Positions 16,281-25,311 of a stretch of 64,000 bases of DNA are shown piece by piece. Location of the stretch: assembly GCF_006007965.1 (NCBI RefSeq), contig NZ_CP040748.1:930001-994000 (forward strand). The letters run 5' to 3'. Numbering within the stretch: the first letter of the stretch is position 1; the number at the start of each line of letters is the position of its first letter. The position numbers were made by a program, and so were the translations under genes. Under the pieces are notes generated by a model, which was not told where the DNA came from, made no database searches, and was given only the letters and a program-made list of their open reading frames with translations. The DNA is from Nocardioides jishulii. GTDB lineage: Bacteria; Actinomycetota; Actinomycetes; Propionibacteriales; Nocardioidaceae.

Positions 16281-18104
16281 TCAGAAGTTGGAGAGGACGT
16301 CGATGAAGACCTTGTTGATCTTGGAGGCGTCGCGGCTGTCGTACGCGGCTGCCGACGAGGCCTCGGAGATCTGCTTGAGGGTGTCGAGGTCGGCGCCGTC
16401 GCCGTAGGCGATGGAGAAGACGCGCAACGCGTTCTCGCTCGAGCCGCCACCCAGGTCTTCCAGCAGGGAGTCGAGGTCGTTGTCGCTCATGTCCTCGTTG
16501 CGACCGTCGGTGAGGACGACGACGGCACAGATGTAGCCGTCGGCGCACTCCGACTTCATGGTCGCGGCAGCGGCGCGGGTGGCGGCGTACAGCGGAGTGC
16601 CGCTCAACGGGATGAGGCCGTTGAGGGTCGTGGTGAGCTTCTTCGAGTTCGCCTGGTCCAGCTTCGACAGCGGCATGAGCTCGGAGTAGAAGTCGGTCTC
16701 TCCGCCGGCCATCCCGGTGGTGAAGGCCCACAGGCCGACCTCGTCGTGGGCGGTGAACTGGTCGAGGGCACCGGCGGCGGCCTCCTTCGCCAGCTCCAGC
16801 TTCGACTTGCCCCGGTGGCCGGAGTCGTCGCCCATGGAGCCGGAGACGTCCATCAGCATGAGGACGCGGGCGGGCTTGCGGACCTCGGCCCACGTGGAGC
16901 GGACACCGTTGAGGACGGAGGCGGACGGGGCGTTGATGACGGACTTGACCTTGGCGGCACTGAGGTTGGAGTCGTCCTTGATGGCCTTGCCGGCCGCACC
17001 GTCGTGGGCGCGGAACCCAGCGTCGGTGAACGTCTTCTGGGACGCTGGCGTCTTCATGAACTCCTCGATGTCGGCCGCGCCCTTCTTCTGCGTCTCGCTC
17101 ACCCAGTCCGCGTCGAGAACGACGTAGGGGCTGTCGGAGACGAGGGTGCCCTCCTTCGGGTAGATCGCGACGAGCGGCACCTGCGGCTTCCTCGCATCCT
17201 TGAGGGTCGTCGGGTCGCCGGTCGGGTTGCCGAGGTTGTAGTCGATGACTGACTTCTCCTCCACGGCGACCGCCGACACGTACGTCATGCCCTTGCCGGA
17301 CCTGTCGGCCTTCGCGAGGTTGGACAGGAACGTGAGGGTGGTGTCGCCGTAGTGGACGACAGCCGACTCGACGTCTTGCACGTACTTCAGGACCTTCTTG
17401 TCCGTCAGGTCCTTGGCGGTCAGGTCAGAAGCGCGGCCGGTGGAGGCGTAGAACGCGCCGACCGTGGCGGCCAGGCCGGACGTGGAGATGTTCGGGTTGG
17501 TCTTGCCGAGGGTGAACTTGCCCCACTCGGGGTGACCGACCGAGCCCCACCCAGCAGGGTTGGTGGCGAGCTGGTGGACGTCGCCCCAACCGAGCTGCTT
17601 CTTCGGCCAGCCGAGCGCCTCCGCCATCGGCTTCGGCATGGCGAGCACGAGCGGGGACGTGACGATCGAGCTCGACTTCTCCGGCAGGATGTTCGGCTTG
17701 TCGGCGGCCATGAGGTCCTGCTTCAGCATGCCGACCCAGGTGGAGGCGGCCGGCGACCACACGGTCGGCTTCGCCCCGTGGACCTTCTCGTCCCACCCCT
17801 CGGCGAGGGCAGTCTGGGCGGATCCGGACGCGACCGTGGTCACGACGGCTTCGAAGCACGTGCCGTCGACCTTGCGTCCGGCGGAGTTGTACTGGTCCGC
17901 GATCTCACCCATCAGGCCGGCCTTCTCGCTGGAGGCGGCGATGACGACGGACTCGCATCCCTCGGAGGACCGAGACGCGGTGGTCTTGCCTTCAGTCTCG
18001 AGGGTCTCGTCGCTGCCGCCGCCGGTGGCGAGCTTGATGCCGCCGATCGCGAGGACTCCGACGACGGCGGCCGCGATGAGCGGCGCCTTCTTCGAGCTGG
18101 CCAT
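16281..18104 (-). CDS. Membrane-tethered substrate-binding protein fused to a VWA domain
   Basis: 607 aa. An N-terminal membrane anchor (about residues 8-26, no lipobox Cys) is followed by an extracellular type-II solute-binding domain (about 48-375, SBP_bac_11-like: VVIAASSEKAGLMGEIADQYN, SPLVLAMPKPMAEALGW) and a von Willebrand A domain (about 410-607). The MIDAS is intact: DVSGSMGDDSG (D419-S423), SGTPLY for the Thr and VVLTDGRNED for the Asp. The ATG at 18104 follows CAGGAGAG. Proteins of this fusion type occur in actinobacteria but their ligand is unknown. The adjacent coiled-coil membrane protein is its probable partner. No ABC transporter permease or ATPase is nearby, so this is more likely a sensor or adhesive device than an importer. 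Confidence 0.8.
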   Translation of the reverse strand: MASSKKAPLIAAAVVGVLAIGGIKLATGGGSDETLETEGKTTASRSSEGCESVVIAASSEKAGLMGEIADQYNSAGRKVDGTCFEAVVTTVASGSAQTALAEGWDEKVHGAKPTVWSPAASTWVGMLKQDLMAADKPNILPEKSSSIVTSPLVLAMPKPMAEALGWPKKQLGWGDVHQLATNPAGWGSVGHPEWGKFTLGKTNPNISTSGLAATVGAFYASTGRASDLTAKDLTDKKVLKYVQDVESAVVHYGDTTLTFLSNLAKADRSGKGMTYVSAVAVEEKSVIDYNLGNPTGDPTTLKDARKPQVPLVAIYPKEGTLVSDSPYVVLDADWVSETQKKGAADIEEFMKTPASQKTFTDAGFRAHDGAAGKAIKDDSNLSAAKVKSVINAPSASVLNGVRSTWAEVRKPARVLMLMDVSGSMGDDSGHRGKSKLELAKEAAAGALDQFTAHDEVGLWAFTTGMAGGETDFYSELMPLSKLDQANSKKLTTTLNGLIPLSGTPLYAATRAAAATMKSECADGYICAVVVLTDGRNEDMSDNDLDSLLEDLGGGSSENALRVFSIAYGDGADLDTLKQISEASSAAAYDSRDASKINKVFIDVLSNF

Positions 18105-18388
18105 GAACTCTCCTGGGTGGTGTCGCATCCGCTCTCGTGGAGTGGACGGTTGGCTTTCGGCGCTCGACCCAGCGTGCGGTCGAGGCGGGCGGGCGCATTC
18201 GGCTCGCGGTGCGCCCCGGTCGCCCTCAGGGGCGCGAGTCCATGGTGGTGCACAGAAGGTGCCCGGCGCGTCGGTTTGCGCGGAGTCGTCGCGGTTGCCT
18301 CCGCGACGAGAATCCGCGAATGCCTGGGGGGCGGCGACACTTTTCCTACCCTTTCGTGGGTACAGGGCCTCCGGATCGCGAGGGACAC

Positions 18389-18694
18389 ATGAAGCACCAC
18401 CGCGCCCAGGTGTTCGCCGGCAACGCCAAGGTGTACGTCTACAACAACAAGCCCTTCAGGCGCACGAAGTCCTACCGCACGGCCCAGCGTCAGGCGAAGT
18501 ACGCCGACCGTGGCCTGTGGGGCCACTGCTGGACGACTGCCCGCGGCGCAGGCAGTCGTCCAGCAGTTGACTCTCGGCACACGAACCGACGGGGCACCGT
18601 GGTTCGGTCAGTGGACGCGAGCAGACGTCAGGGCCTGAACGTCTTGTCCGGGCTCGTCACGGTGCCGTGGGGCGTCGTCAGGGTGACCGAGTAG
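18389..18694 (+). CDS. Small basic hypothetical protein (about 101 aa)
   Basis: Starts MKHHRAQVFAGNAKVYVYNN with GAGGG 5 nt before the ATG. The first 50 residues are basic and aromatic and look coding (FRRTKSYRTAQRQAKYADRG). The second half reads through a 16-bp inverted repeat and then runs antisense into the end of the metalloprotease gene, so the true gene may be shorter or frameshifted. It is divergent from the SBP-VWA gene. I do not recognise it. Confidence 0.35.
   Translation: MKHHRAQVFAGNAKVYVYNNKPFRRTKSYRTAQRQAKYADRGLWGHCWTTARGAGSRPAVDSRHTNRRGTVVRSVDASRRQGLNVLSGLVTVPWGVVRVTE
18526..18566. repeat. 16-bp perfect inverted repeat (hairpin)
   Basis: CTGCTGGACGACTGCC (18526-18541) and GGCAGTCGTCCAGCAG (18551-18566) flank a 9-nt GC-rich loop. 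It is strong enough for a terminator and lies 61 bp beyond the stop of the minus-strand metalloprotease gene, but it also lies inside the small plus-strand gene. Confidence 0.75.
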
Positions 18695-20679
18695 TGATAG
18701 GTCGTCCCTGCCTTCAGGCTGCTGAGCGTGTCCCCGATGACCGCGGTGTACAGGCCGTTGGACTGCTTGGTGCCCGCCACCGTCCTGGTCACCGTCTGTG
18801 CGTAGGACGAGGTCGTCCCGTAGCGGATCGTCTGCGTGGCCGAGGGCGCGGTGAAGAACTTCGACATCCCCATCACCGTCACGGAGCCGGCACCCAGGGG
18901 GACCGTCCCGACGGTTTCGATCGTCGGCGGACCCGCGACCGTGAAGGTCTGGTCGGGGCTCGAGACGGACCCGAACGATGTCGTGACGGTGACCGAGTAG
19001 TGGTAGACGCCCGGGGCGAGCCCGCTGATCACGCCGCCGACGGACGCAGTGTGGTCCCCGTTGATGTCGGACTGCACCGTGACGGGCTGGCTCAGCGTCG
19101 TGGTCCCGTAGCTCGAGGTCGGGCCGTAGCGCACAGTCTGGGTGCCCGAGGTCGCGGTGAACAGCCTGGCCTTGCCGAAGAGCAGCACCGCCCCGTCCCC
19201 GTGGGGCCCCGCCTTGAGGTTCGCGATGGCGGGCGGTCCCGGGACCGCCGCTGCGCCGGGCGCCGTGAACGTCTGGTTGGCGCTGGAGACGGAACCGAAT
19301 GGCGTCGTGACCGTGACCGAGTAGTGGTACGTGGCGCCGGGAGTGAGCCCGGTCAGGGTCTCGCCGACCGCGGCCTGGTAGGTGCCGTCCCCCTGATGGG
19401 CGCCGGTGATCGACCTGGCCGCCGTCGTCTTCCCGTACGAGGCCGTGGTCCCGTAGCGGATCGACAGGGTGGCTCTGCTCGCGGCGGAGAGCTCGGCGGT
19501 CCCGGTGATCCTGGCCGAACCGCTGGCGACGCGAGCCACCTGCAACGCCTCGACCGTCGGCGGACGGCCGACCTCGATGACGGCCCCCTGCTCGGTGGCG
19601 GCGCCCACGCTCAGCGTGAAGCCGTCGGGGGAGGTCCAGACCTCGCCGCCGCCGAGGGTCGCGGTGGCGACCGACGGCTGGGTGCCGGGCGTCGGGTCGA
19701 TCAGCATGGCCGCGTCCGAATGCGCACCGAGACCGGTGAAGCGCACCTGTACGCCTGCGTACCCGGCAGGTCGCATCTTCGAGTCGTAGCCGACCTTCTG
19801 CCGGTACTCGACCCAGTAGGTCCGGCCTCCTGCGCTCACCTTCGCCGCCCTGACGCCGGACGTCTGGCTCGCCATGGGACGGAGGGTGACGACGCCCCCC
19901 TTGGTGAGGTCGACCTGACGACCGTTGCCCAACCACCCCAGCTTGTCCTTCTGCGGTGCGCTGTAGTGGGGCGTCTCGTCGGCCCGACCCATGGTGTCGT
20001 AGTCGTCGCCGTAGCCCTTGTAGGTGCACGAGTCGTCGATGGCGCCGGTGCACAGCAGCGCGTCGCTGTGGCCGAGACCGTACGCGTGGCCCAGTTCGTG
20101 GGCGACGACGGGCAGGTCCATCTGTCCGTTGAGCCAGACGCCGTTGGCGCTGCCCCACCCGGGATAGCTGCTGCAGTCGCCGGACGTCACCTTCGGGAAG
20201 TAGACGACGAAGCTCTGGAAGCTCGCCAGGTCCTTGCCCTGCGCCTGGGCCGCGGCCTTCGCCTGGGTCAGGATGCTCTTGCCGTCGCTGTAGCACTTGC
20301 CCGCAGCGGGGCCCTGGATCTTGAGCCAGTCGGTGACCTCGCCGCTGATCCCCAGCGCACCGTAGGACACCTCCCGGAACCACGAGTTGGCCTCGGTGAA
20401 CACCTTCTCGGCCTGCTCCTTGGTCAGTGAGTCGGGCTGAGTCCAGTGGGCGCGCAGCACGAGGGTCTTCGTCGTGCCCGTCGTGGGCAGCGCGCCGGAG
20501 GTGGTGCTCGCGCTCGGAGCGGCGGCCGCCACCGGGGCGACGGTCGGGACCGGGGCGGTGGTCGGGAGCGGCACGGCGGCCGAGGCGCTCGCGAGCGTGG
20601 TCCCGGCGAGGGCGGAGAGGACGAGCAGGGCCACGGCGGGCGCGACCCGCCAACGGCCCCGGCGGAGTGTGTTCTTCAT
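18628..20679 (-). CDS. Secreted metzincin-type zinc protease with three Fn3-like repeats
   Basis: 683 aa. The signal peptide is residues 1-34 and is followed by a Pro/Ala/Thr-rich spacer. The catalytic domain carries HELGHAYGLGH at 194-204 (the HExxHxxGxxH zinc site) and the Met-turn DDYDTMG further on, in the manner of gametolysin/M11-like metzincins. About residues 370-683 are three beta domains of about 95-100 aa, each ending in a GxxYHYSVTVTT(P/S)FGSVSS-type strand and separated by Pro-rich links, resembling fibronectin type III. The ATG at 20679 has GAGGAAG upstream. Cysteines at 129, 169 and later suggest disulfides. It probably degrades an external protein or polymer-bound target; the substrate is unknown. 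Confidence 0.85.
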   Translation of the reverse strand: MKNTLRRGRWRVAPAVALLVLSALAGTTLASASAAVPLPTTAPVPTVAPVAAAAPSASTTSGALPTTGTTKTLVLRAHWTQPDSLTKEQAEKVFTEANSWFREVSYGALGISGEVTDWLKIQGPAAGKCYSDGKSILTQAKAAAQAQGKDLASFQSFVVYFPKVTSGDCSSYPGWGSANGVWLNGQMDLPVVAHELGHAYGLGHSDALLCTGAIDDSCTYKGYGDDYDTMGRADETPHYSAPQKDKLGWLGNGRQVDLTKGGVVTLRPMASQTSGVRAAKVSAGGRTYWVEYRQKVGYDSKMRPAGYAGVQVRFTGLGAHSDAAMLIDPTPGTQPSVATATLGGGEVWTSPDGFTLSVGAATEQGAVIEVGRPPTVEALQVARVASGSARITGTAELSAASRATLSIRYGTTASYGKTTAARSITGAHQGDGTYQAAVGETLTGLTPGATYHYSVTVTTPFGSVSSANQTFTAPGAAAVPGPPAIANLKAGPHGDGAVLLFGKARLFTATSGTQTVRYGPTSSYGTTTLSQPVTVQSDINGDHTASVGGVISGLAPGVYHYSVTVTTSFGSVSSPDQTFTVAGPPTIETVGTVPLGAGSVTVMGMSKFFTAPSATQTIRYGTTSSYAQTVTRTVAGTKQSNGLYTAVIGDTLSSLKAGTTYHYSVTLTTPHGTVTSPDKTFRP

Positions 20680-20855
20680 GGGCTTCCTCAGAGGCCAGGC
20701 GTAGGGGGCGCCGGCCAAGGTCTCGAGCAGGATGGGCGTGAGCGGTGCGGGGGCCGTCCCTCACGATGTCGGGACCGCACCGAGCCCGTCCAGACCCATC
20801 CACCATGCGGGAACCCGTCCTGGGTGGAGCGCCTCGCGCTATGGCTGTCGCCGGG

Positions 20856-21704
20856 TCAGAGGCCGCTGGGGCCCTCCGGGTCCACCCCGACCATGCGGGC
20901 GGACTCCTCCCAGAGCCGGGTGGCGAGCGCGGCGCCGTCGGCCTGACGGCTCGACCTGGCGGGCCTCTTCTTCTCGTAGTAGACGCCTGGTTCCCAGTCG
21001 GTGCCGGGGGCACCCTTCGCGAGCCAGACCAGCTGCTCGGCTCCCTTGTCGGGCGAGATCGTGACGAGGTTCTTCACGATCGGCGTGTGGTAGACGAACC
21101 GCAGGAAGGTGCCGGTGTCGTTGGCGAAGTTGGTACCGACCACGCCGGGATGGAACGCCGCAGCGGCGAGGCCGTGGGTGGCGTACCGGCGGTGCAGCTC
21201 GCGGGTGAAGAGGATGTTGGCGAGCTTGCCGTTGCCGTACGCCTGGTGCGGCGAGTAGTCGCGCTCGTTCTGCAGGTCGTCGAGGGAGAAGGCGCTGAAG
21301 GCCCGCGCCGCCTGGCTGGACGTCTGGATGACGTGGGCCTGGCTGGAGACCAGCTTGGGCAGCAGTAGGTGGGTCAGCAGGAACCCGCCGAGGTGGTTGA
21401 CCTGGAAGGTCTTCTCGAAGCCGTCGACGGTCAGCGTGCGGGCGCCCATGATGCCGCCGGCGTTGTTGGCGAGCACGTCGATGCGCGGATAGTCGTAGAG
21501 CTCGGCCGCGAGCCGGCGCACCTGGTCGAGCTCGGCGTAGTCGGCGACGTGGAAGGGGGCGTCGAGCTCCCGGGCCACCGCCTCGGTCTTGCCCGGGTCG
21601 CGACCCACGAGGACGACGTGCTCGCCCCGGGACTTCAGCCGGCGTGCTGCCGCGGTGCCGATGCCGTCGCTGGCGCCGGTGATGACGATGGTCCTGGTGG
21701 TCAT
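20856..21704 (-). CDS. Short-chain dehydrogenase/reductase
   Basis: 282-aa SDR, similar in layout to the retinol-dehydrogenase-like group. Visible are the nucleotide-binding TGASDGIGTAAARRL near the N terminus, NNAGG after beta-4, the catalytic Ser in QTSSQAA, and YGNGKLAN with the Tyr and Lys. It would use NAD(P)H to reduce a carbonyl; the substrate is unknown. Its ATG lies 3 nt after the glutaminase stop, so both are translated from one mRNA. Confidence 0.88.
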   Translation of the reverse strand: MTTRTIVITGASDGIGTAAARRLKSRGEHVVLVGRDPGKTEAVARELDAPFHVADYAELDQVRRLAAELYDYPRIDVLANNAGGIMGARTLTVDGFEKTFQVNHLGGFLLTHLLLPKLVSSQAHVIQTSSQAARAFSAFSLDDLQNERDYSPHQAYGNGKLANILFTRELHRRYATHGLAAAAFHPGVVGTNFANDTGTFLRFVYHTPIVKNLVTISPDKGAEQLVWLAKGAPGTDWEPGVYYEKKRPARSSRQADGAALATRLWEESARMVGVDPEGPSGL

Positions 21705-21707
21705 GGA

Positions 21708-22706
21708 TCAGTCCTCGGGGACGTAGGAGTCGGAGGCGAAGATGTTGAGGCCGAGAGCTCGGGACAGGTGCGCGGTGAACTGCTCACTCCGGACACTGTT
21801 GCCGGCGCTGTCCAGCCGCGGGGAGAACGCGCCGATGCCGCCCTTGCCGGGCGCGATGGTCACGATCCCGCCGGAGACGCCCGACTTGCCGGGCAGGCCA
21901 ATGCGGAAGAGCCACTCGCCGGAGCGCTCGTACATGCCGGTCGTGGCCAGCAGTGCGAGGGTGTCGCGGCTGACCTCCGCCGACACCACCCGCTCGCCGG
22001 TGACCGGGTTGGTGCCGCCGTCGGCGAGGGTGGCGCCCATGACGGCGAGGTCGTGCGCGCTCACCCGCAACGAGCACTGCTTGGTGAAGAGCTCGGCCGT
22101 GTCCATCGGGTCGTCCAGGCGCCCGTGGCTCTCGAGCAGGAGGGCGATCGCCCGGTTGCGCTGGTTGGTCGCCTGCTCGGAACGGTGGACCTCCTCGTCG
22201 AAGTCGAGGGGCCGACCGGCGAAGGCCGAGAGGCCGGTCCGGATGGCGTGCCACTGTTCGTCCGGGGTCTCACCGGGCACGAGCGAGGTGGTGGCCAGGG
22301 CTCCGGCGTTGACCATCGGGTTGAGGGGGTGGCCGTCGTTGAGCTCGAGCGCCATGACGGAGTGGAAGGGAAGTCCGGTGTTGTTGACCCCCACCCGCTC
22401 GCGGACGACCTCGTGGCCCCGGGCCTGACTGACGAGGGCATAGACGAACGCCTTGGAGATCGACTGGATCGTGAACTCGACGTCGGCGTCACCCGCCTCG
22501 TGGATGCTGCCGTCGACCCCGGCCAGGCAGACGCCGAAGAGCTCGGGATCGGCCTCGGCCAGGGAAGGGATGTGGTCGGCGAGGTCACCGCCCTCGACGT
22601 TCCGGCTCTCCTCGTACGCCGCCGCCACGGCCTCGTCGACCTCGTCGCGGCCGGGGAGGAGCCCGGTGGCCACGCGCTGCTTGCTCTCGTCGCTCCCTGG
22701 GGTCAT
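21708..22706 (-). CDS. glsA: Glutaminase A
   Basis: 332-aa serine-dependent glutaminase with a beta-lactamase-like fold that turns glutamine into glutamate and ammonia. Motifs: FTIQSISKAF with the S82-x-x-K85 pair, NPMVNAGALA, and GLPGKSGVSGGIVTIAPG (the KSG-type motif). Length is typical. The ATG at 22706 fits the family N terminus; CAGGAT lies 6 nt before it. Cotranscribed with the SDR downstream. Divergent from the DUF4389 gene. Confidence 0.93.
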   Translation of the reverse strand: MTPGSDESKQRVATGLLPGRDEVDEAVAAAYEESRNVEGGDLADHIPSLAEADPELFGVCLAGVDGSIHEAGDADVEFTIQSISKAFVYALVSQARGHEVVRERVGVNNTGLPFHSVMALELNDGHPLNPMVNAGALATTSLVPGETPDEQWHAIRTGLSAFAGRPLDFDEEVHRSEQATNQRNRAIALLLESHGRLDDPMDTAELFTKQCSLRVSAHDLAVMGATLADGGTNPVTGERVVSAEVSRDTLALLATTGMYERSGEWLFRIGLPGKSGVSGGIVTIAPGKGGIGAFSPRLDSAGNSVRSEQFTAHLSRALGLNIFASDSYVPED

Positions 22707-22875
22707 GCCCCCATCCTGCCGACCGGGTGGGCGCGCACGGTGGCGACACCCGACCAGCGTCCGCGTCCGGGACCTTGGCCTCCGGAACACGTGTCGATGG
22801 CCTCCTGGCCGTGCCACCGCCTGCCGCGAACGCTGGACTCAGACACTCCTGCCCCCACGAGGCCTCGAGGACATC

Positions 22876-24390
22876 ATGACCACGGACCCACGCACCGCGA
22901 CCTACCCCCTGCGTCTCGAAGGGATCTTGGACGAGCGGACGAGCAGGGCGCTCTGGCTGGTGAAGTGGCTCCTGCTGATCCCGCACTACGTCGTGCTCTT
23001 CTTCCTGTGGCTGACGTTCAGCGTGTTCACCGTCATGGCCTTCTTCGCGATCCTCGTGACGGGGCGTTATCCGCGTGCCCTCTTCGACTTCAACGTCGGG
23101 GTGCTCAGGTGGTCCTGGCGCGTGGGCTTCTACGGGTACTCGGCGTTGGCGACCGACCGCTACCCGCCGTTCTCGCTGCGCGACGACGCCAGCTATCCCG
23201 CGCGTCTGGTGCTGCAACGACCCGAGCACCTCTCCCGCGGTCTCGTCCTGGTCAAGTGGTGGTTGCTCGCGATCCCGCACTACCTGGTGGTCGGACTCTT
23301 CGTCGGCGTCGGGAGCTACTCGACCAACAGTGACGTTCCGTGGACTCCCCAGGCCGGACTCATCTGGCTCCTGGCCCTGGTGGCTGCCGTGGTCCTGCTC
23401 TTCCGGCGTCGTTACCCCCCACGGATCTTCGACTTCGTCATGGGCCTGAACCGGTGGGTCTACCGGCTCGCTGCCTACGTCATGCTCATGACCGACCGTT
23501 ACCCCCCGTTCGCCCTCGACCAGGGCGGTGCTGAGCCCGGGCCAGAGCACGTGGCCGACACGGGCACAGCGGCGGCAGGCACAGCGGCGGCAGGCACGGC
23601 GGTGGCAGGCACGGCGGCCGCCGGGCCGGAGGGCGTGACGGGAGAGTCGAACCCTCAGCCGTCCCCCAGCTCTCAGCCGGTCGAAGGGGAGCACGCCGGA
23701 GAGAGGACGAAGGACTGGACTGCCGGCAAGGTGGCCTCGGCGGTCATCGGCTCAGTCGCCGTCGTCACCAGCCTGGCCCTCTTCCTCGGCGGAACCGCCC
23801 TGGCGGCCGTCGACGTGGCCCTCGAGGACGACGACGGGTTCCTGATGAGCGACGACAAGGCGCTCACCAGCTCGGCCGCCGCGATCACCTCCGAGAACCT
23901 CGACCTGGGCGACGGGCCCGAGAGCTTCCTCCCGGAGACGATCCTGGGGGAGACGAAGCTCGAGGTGCGCTCGCTGACGGGCAACGAGGTCTTCGTCGGG
24001 GTGGGACCCACCGACGCCGTTCGGCGCTACCTGGCCGACGTCCCTCACGACACCTTCATCGACCTGCACGACGGGAGACCGGTCTACCGCCACCACCCCG
24101 GGACCTTCCTCCCCGCTCCGCCGCAGTCGCAGGACTTCTGGGACGCCGCAGTCAGCGGGTCGGGACCGCTCGACCTGACGTGGAAACCGTCCGGCGGTGA
24201 CTGGACCTTCGTGGTCATGAACGCCGACACCAGGCCGGCGATCGCGGTGGACGCGTCGGTCGGGGCGAAGCTGCCGATCCTGGCAACGATCGGCGCTTCG
24301 CTCTACGCAGCGGCAGCGGTCTGCCTGCTCCTCGGAATCATCCTCATCGCGATACCCCTCGTGCTCCTCTCGCGGAGAAGGCGTACCTGA
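22876..24390 (+). CDS. DUF4389 membrane protein
   Basis: 504 aa. Two DUF4389-like halves (about residues 10-100 and 105-215), each with two membrane spans and the motifs LVKWLLLIPHYVVLFFLW, GRYPRALFDFNVGVLRWSWRV and ATDRYPPFSL; the second copy has VKWWLLAIPHYLVV and LMTDRYPPFAL. A repeat-built Ala/Gly linker (about 230-250) and a charged region follow, then a third span, an extracytoplasmic beta-rich domain of about 170 aa and a last span with a LSRRRRT end. The function is unknown. The ATG at 22876 is chosen because the conserved domain starts directly after it. Confidence 0.8.
   Translation: MTTDPRTATYPLRLEGILDERTSRALWLVKWLLLIPHYVVLFFLWLTFSVFTVMAFFAILVTGRYPRALFDFNVGVLRWSWRVGFYGYSALATDRYPPFSLRDDASYPARLVLQRPEHLSRGLVLVKWWLLAIPHYLVVGLFVGVGSYSTNSDVPWTPQAGLIWLLALVAAVVLLFRRRYPPRIFDFVMGLNRWVYRLAAYVMLMTDRYPPFALDQGGAEPGPEHVADTGTAAAGTAAAGTAVAGTAAAGPEGVTGESNPQPSPSSQPVEGEHAGERTKDWTAGKVASAVIGSVAVVTSLALFLGGTALAAVDVALEDDDGFLMSDDKALTSSAAAITSENLDLGDGPESFLPETILGETKLEVRSLTGNEVFVGVGPTDAVRRYLADVPHDTFIDLHDGRPVYRHHPGTFLPAPPQSQDFWDAAVSGSGPLDLTWKPSGGDWTFVVMNADTRPAIAVDASVGAKLPILATIGASLYAAAAVCLLLGIILIAIPLVLLSRRRRT
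23563..23622 (+). repeat. Four 15-bp direct repeats within the DUF4389 gene
   Basis: Four head-to-tail copies of a GGCACAGCGGCGGCA-like unit that encode GTAAA/GTAVA pentapeptides in frame. The first two copies are identical; copies three and four have drifted. It forms a flexible linker after the second membrane domain. Confidence 0.85.
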
Positions 24391-24394
24391 CGGC

Positions 24395-25297
24395 TCACCC
24401 GGACTGGTGCTGACGCCGGCGTGTGACGAGGAGGTACGCGACGGCGAGGAGGAGGGCAGCCACGGCGCCCACGGCCCAGAACGGGAAGCCCGCCTCAGCC
24501 ACGGGGGCGCGCAGCTCCTCGGTGTCGGCCACCGGTGTGTCCACCCGTTCACCGGTGACGAGGATGCGGTGGCTGTTGACGCCCAGAGGCGTGCAGGTGA
24601 CGAGCGTGACCAGGTCCTTGCCCCTTTCAGGTCGCAGCTCGTCGGTGTCGTCGGGCTCCACGACCCGGGCCTCGCGCACCTCGTACGTCAGCACCTCGCC
24701 GAGTACCTCGAGCGAGAACCGGTCGCCGGGTTCCACCTGCCCCAGGTCGTCGAACATCTGGCCCTCGGGCAGCCCGCGGTGTGCGGCGATCACGGCATGG
24801 GTCCCCGGCCCTCCGACCGGCAGGTGTGACCCTTCCAGGTGTCCCGCGCCGCGCCGCAGCGTCTCGTCCCCGGTCCCGTGGAAGACGGGGAGGTCGACGT
24901 CGATCGACGGGATCCGGACGTGACCCATGACGCCCGTCCCGGTGGGGTCGAGAAGGGTGTCGTAGTCGAGCGACGGGTCACTGCTGACGCCGTTGCCCTG
25001 CGGCTTGCGGGCGTCCGCGTCGAGGAGCGCGCCGGCGCTGAGTGCGTCGTTGTACGTCTTCGCCCGCCGCAGCTGCCGTGCCAGGTCAGCAGGGTCGGCG
25101 TCGACCACGGCGGCGTGGTACTCCTCGATCACCGCGGCCTGGTTGACGGCGGTGAACCAGCTGGCCGCGCTCGGGTAGAGCAGCAGACCGCTCCCGGCCA
25201 GGATCAGGACGGCGACGAGCAGGCGCGAGAAGAGCGAGTCCTGCACCCTCCCCCGACGAGGCGGAGGAGGGTGCGGGACACCGTGTGTGGTGCTCAC
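24395..25297 (-). CDS. Class C (pilin) sortase
   Basis: 300 aa with an N-terminal membrane span (about 23-45), a sortase beta-barrel and a C-terminal span (about 273-292), the two-span layout of class C sortases. Catalytic residues: H173 in IAAHRGLPEG, C235 in TLVTCTPLG, R244 in NSHRILVTG. The enzyme cleaves the LPxTG-like signals of the two upstream pilus proteins and joins pilin subunits through the pilin-motif Lys. It begins 14 nt after the major pilin stop and completes a three-gene pilus operon. No housekeeping class A or E sortase is in the window. Confidence 0.92.
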   Translation of the reverse strand: MSTTHGVPHPPPPRRGRVQDSLFSRLLVAVLILAGSGLLLYPSAASWFTAVNQAAVIEEYHAAVVDADPADLARQLRRAKTYNDALSAGALLDADARKPQGNGVSSDPSLDYDTLLDPTGTGVMGHVRIPSIDVDLPVFHGTGDETLRRGAGHLEGSHLPVGGPGTHAVIAAHRGLPEGQMFDDLGQVEPGDRFSLEVLGEVLTYEVREARVVEPDDTDELRPERGKDLVTLVTCTPLGVNSHRILVTGERVDTPVADTEELRAPVAEAGFPFWAVGAVAALLLAVAYLLVTRRRQHQSG

Positions 25298-25311
25298 CAG
25301 GTCGAGGTGGT

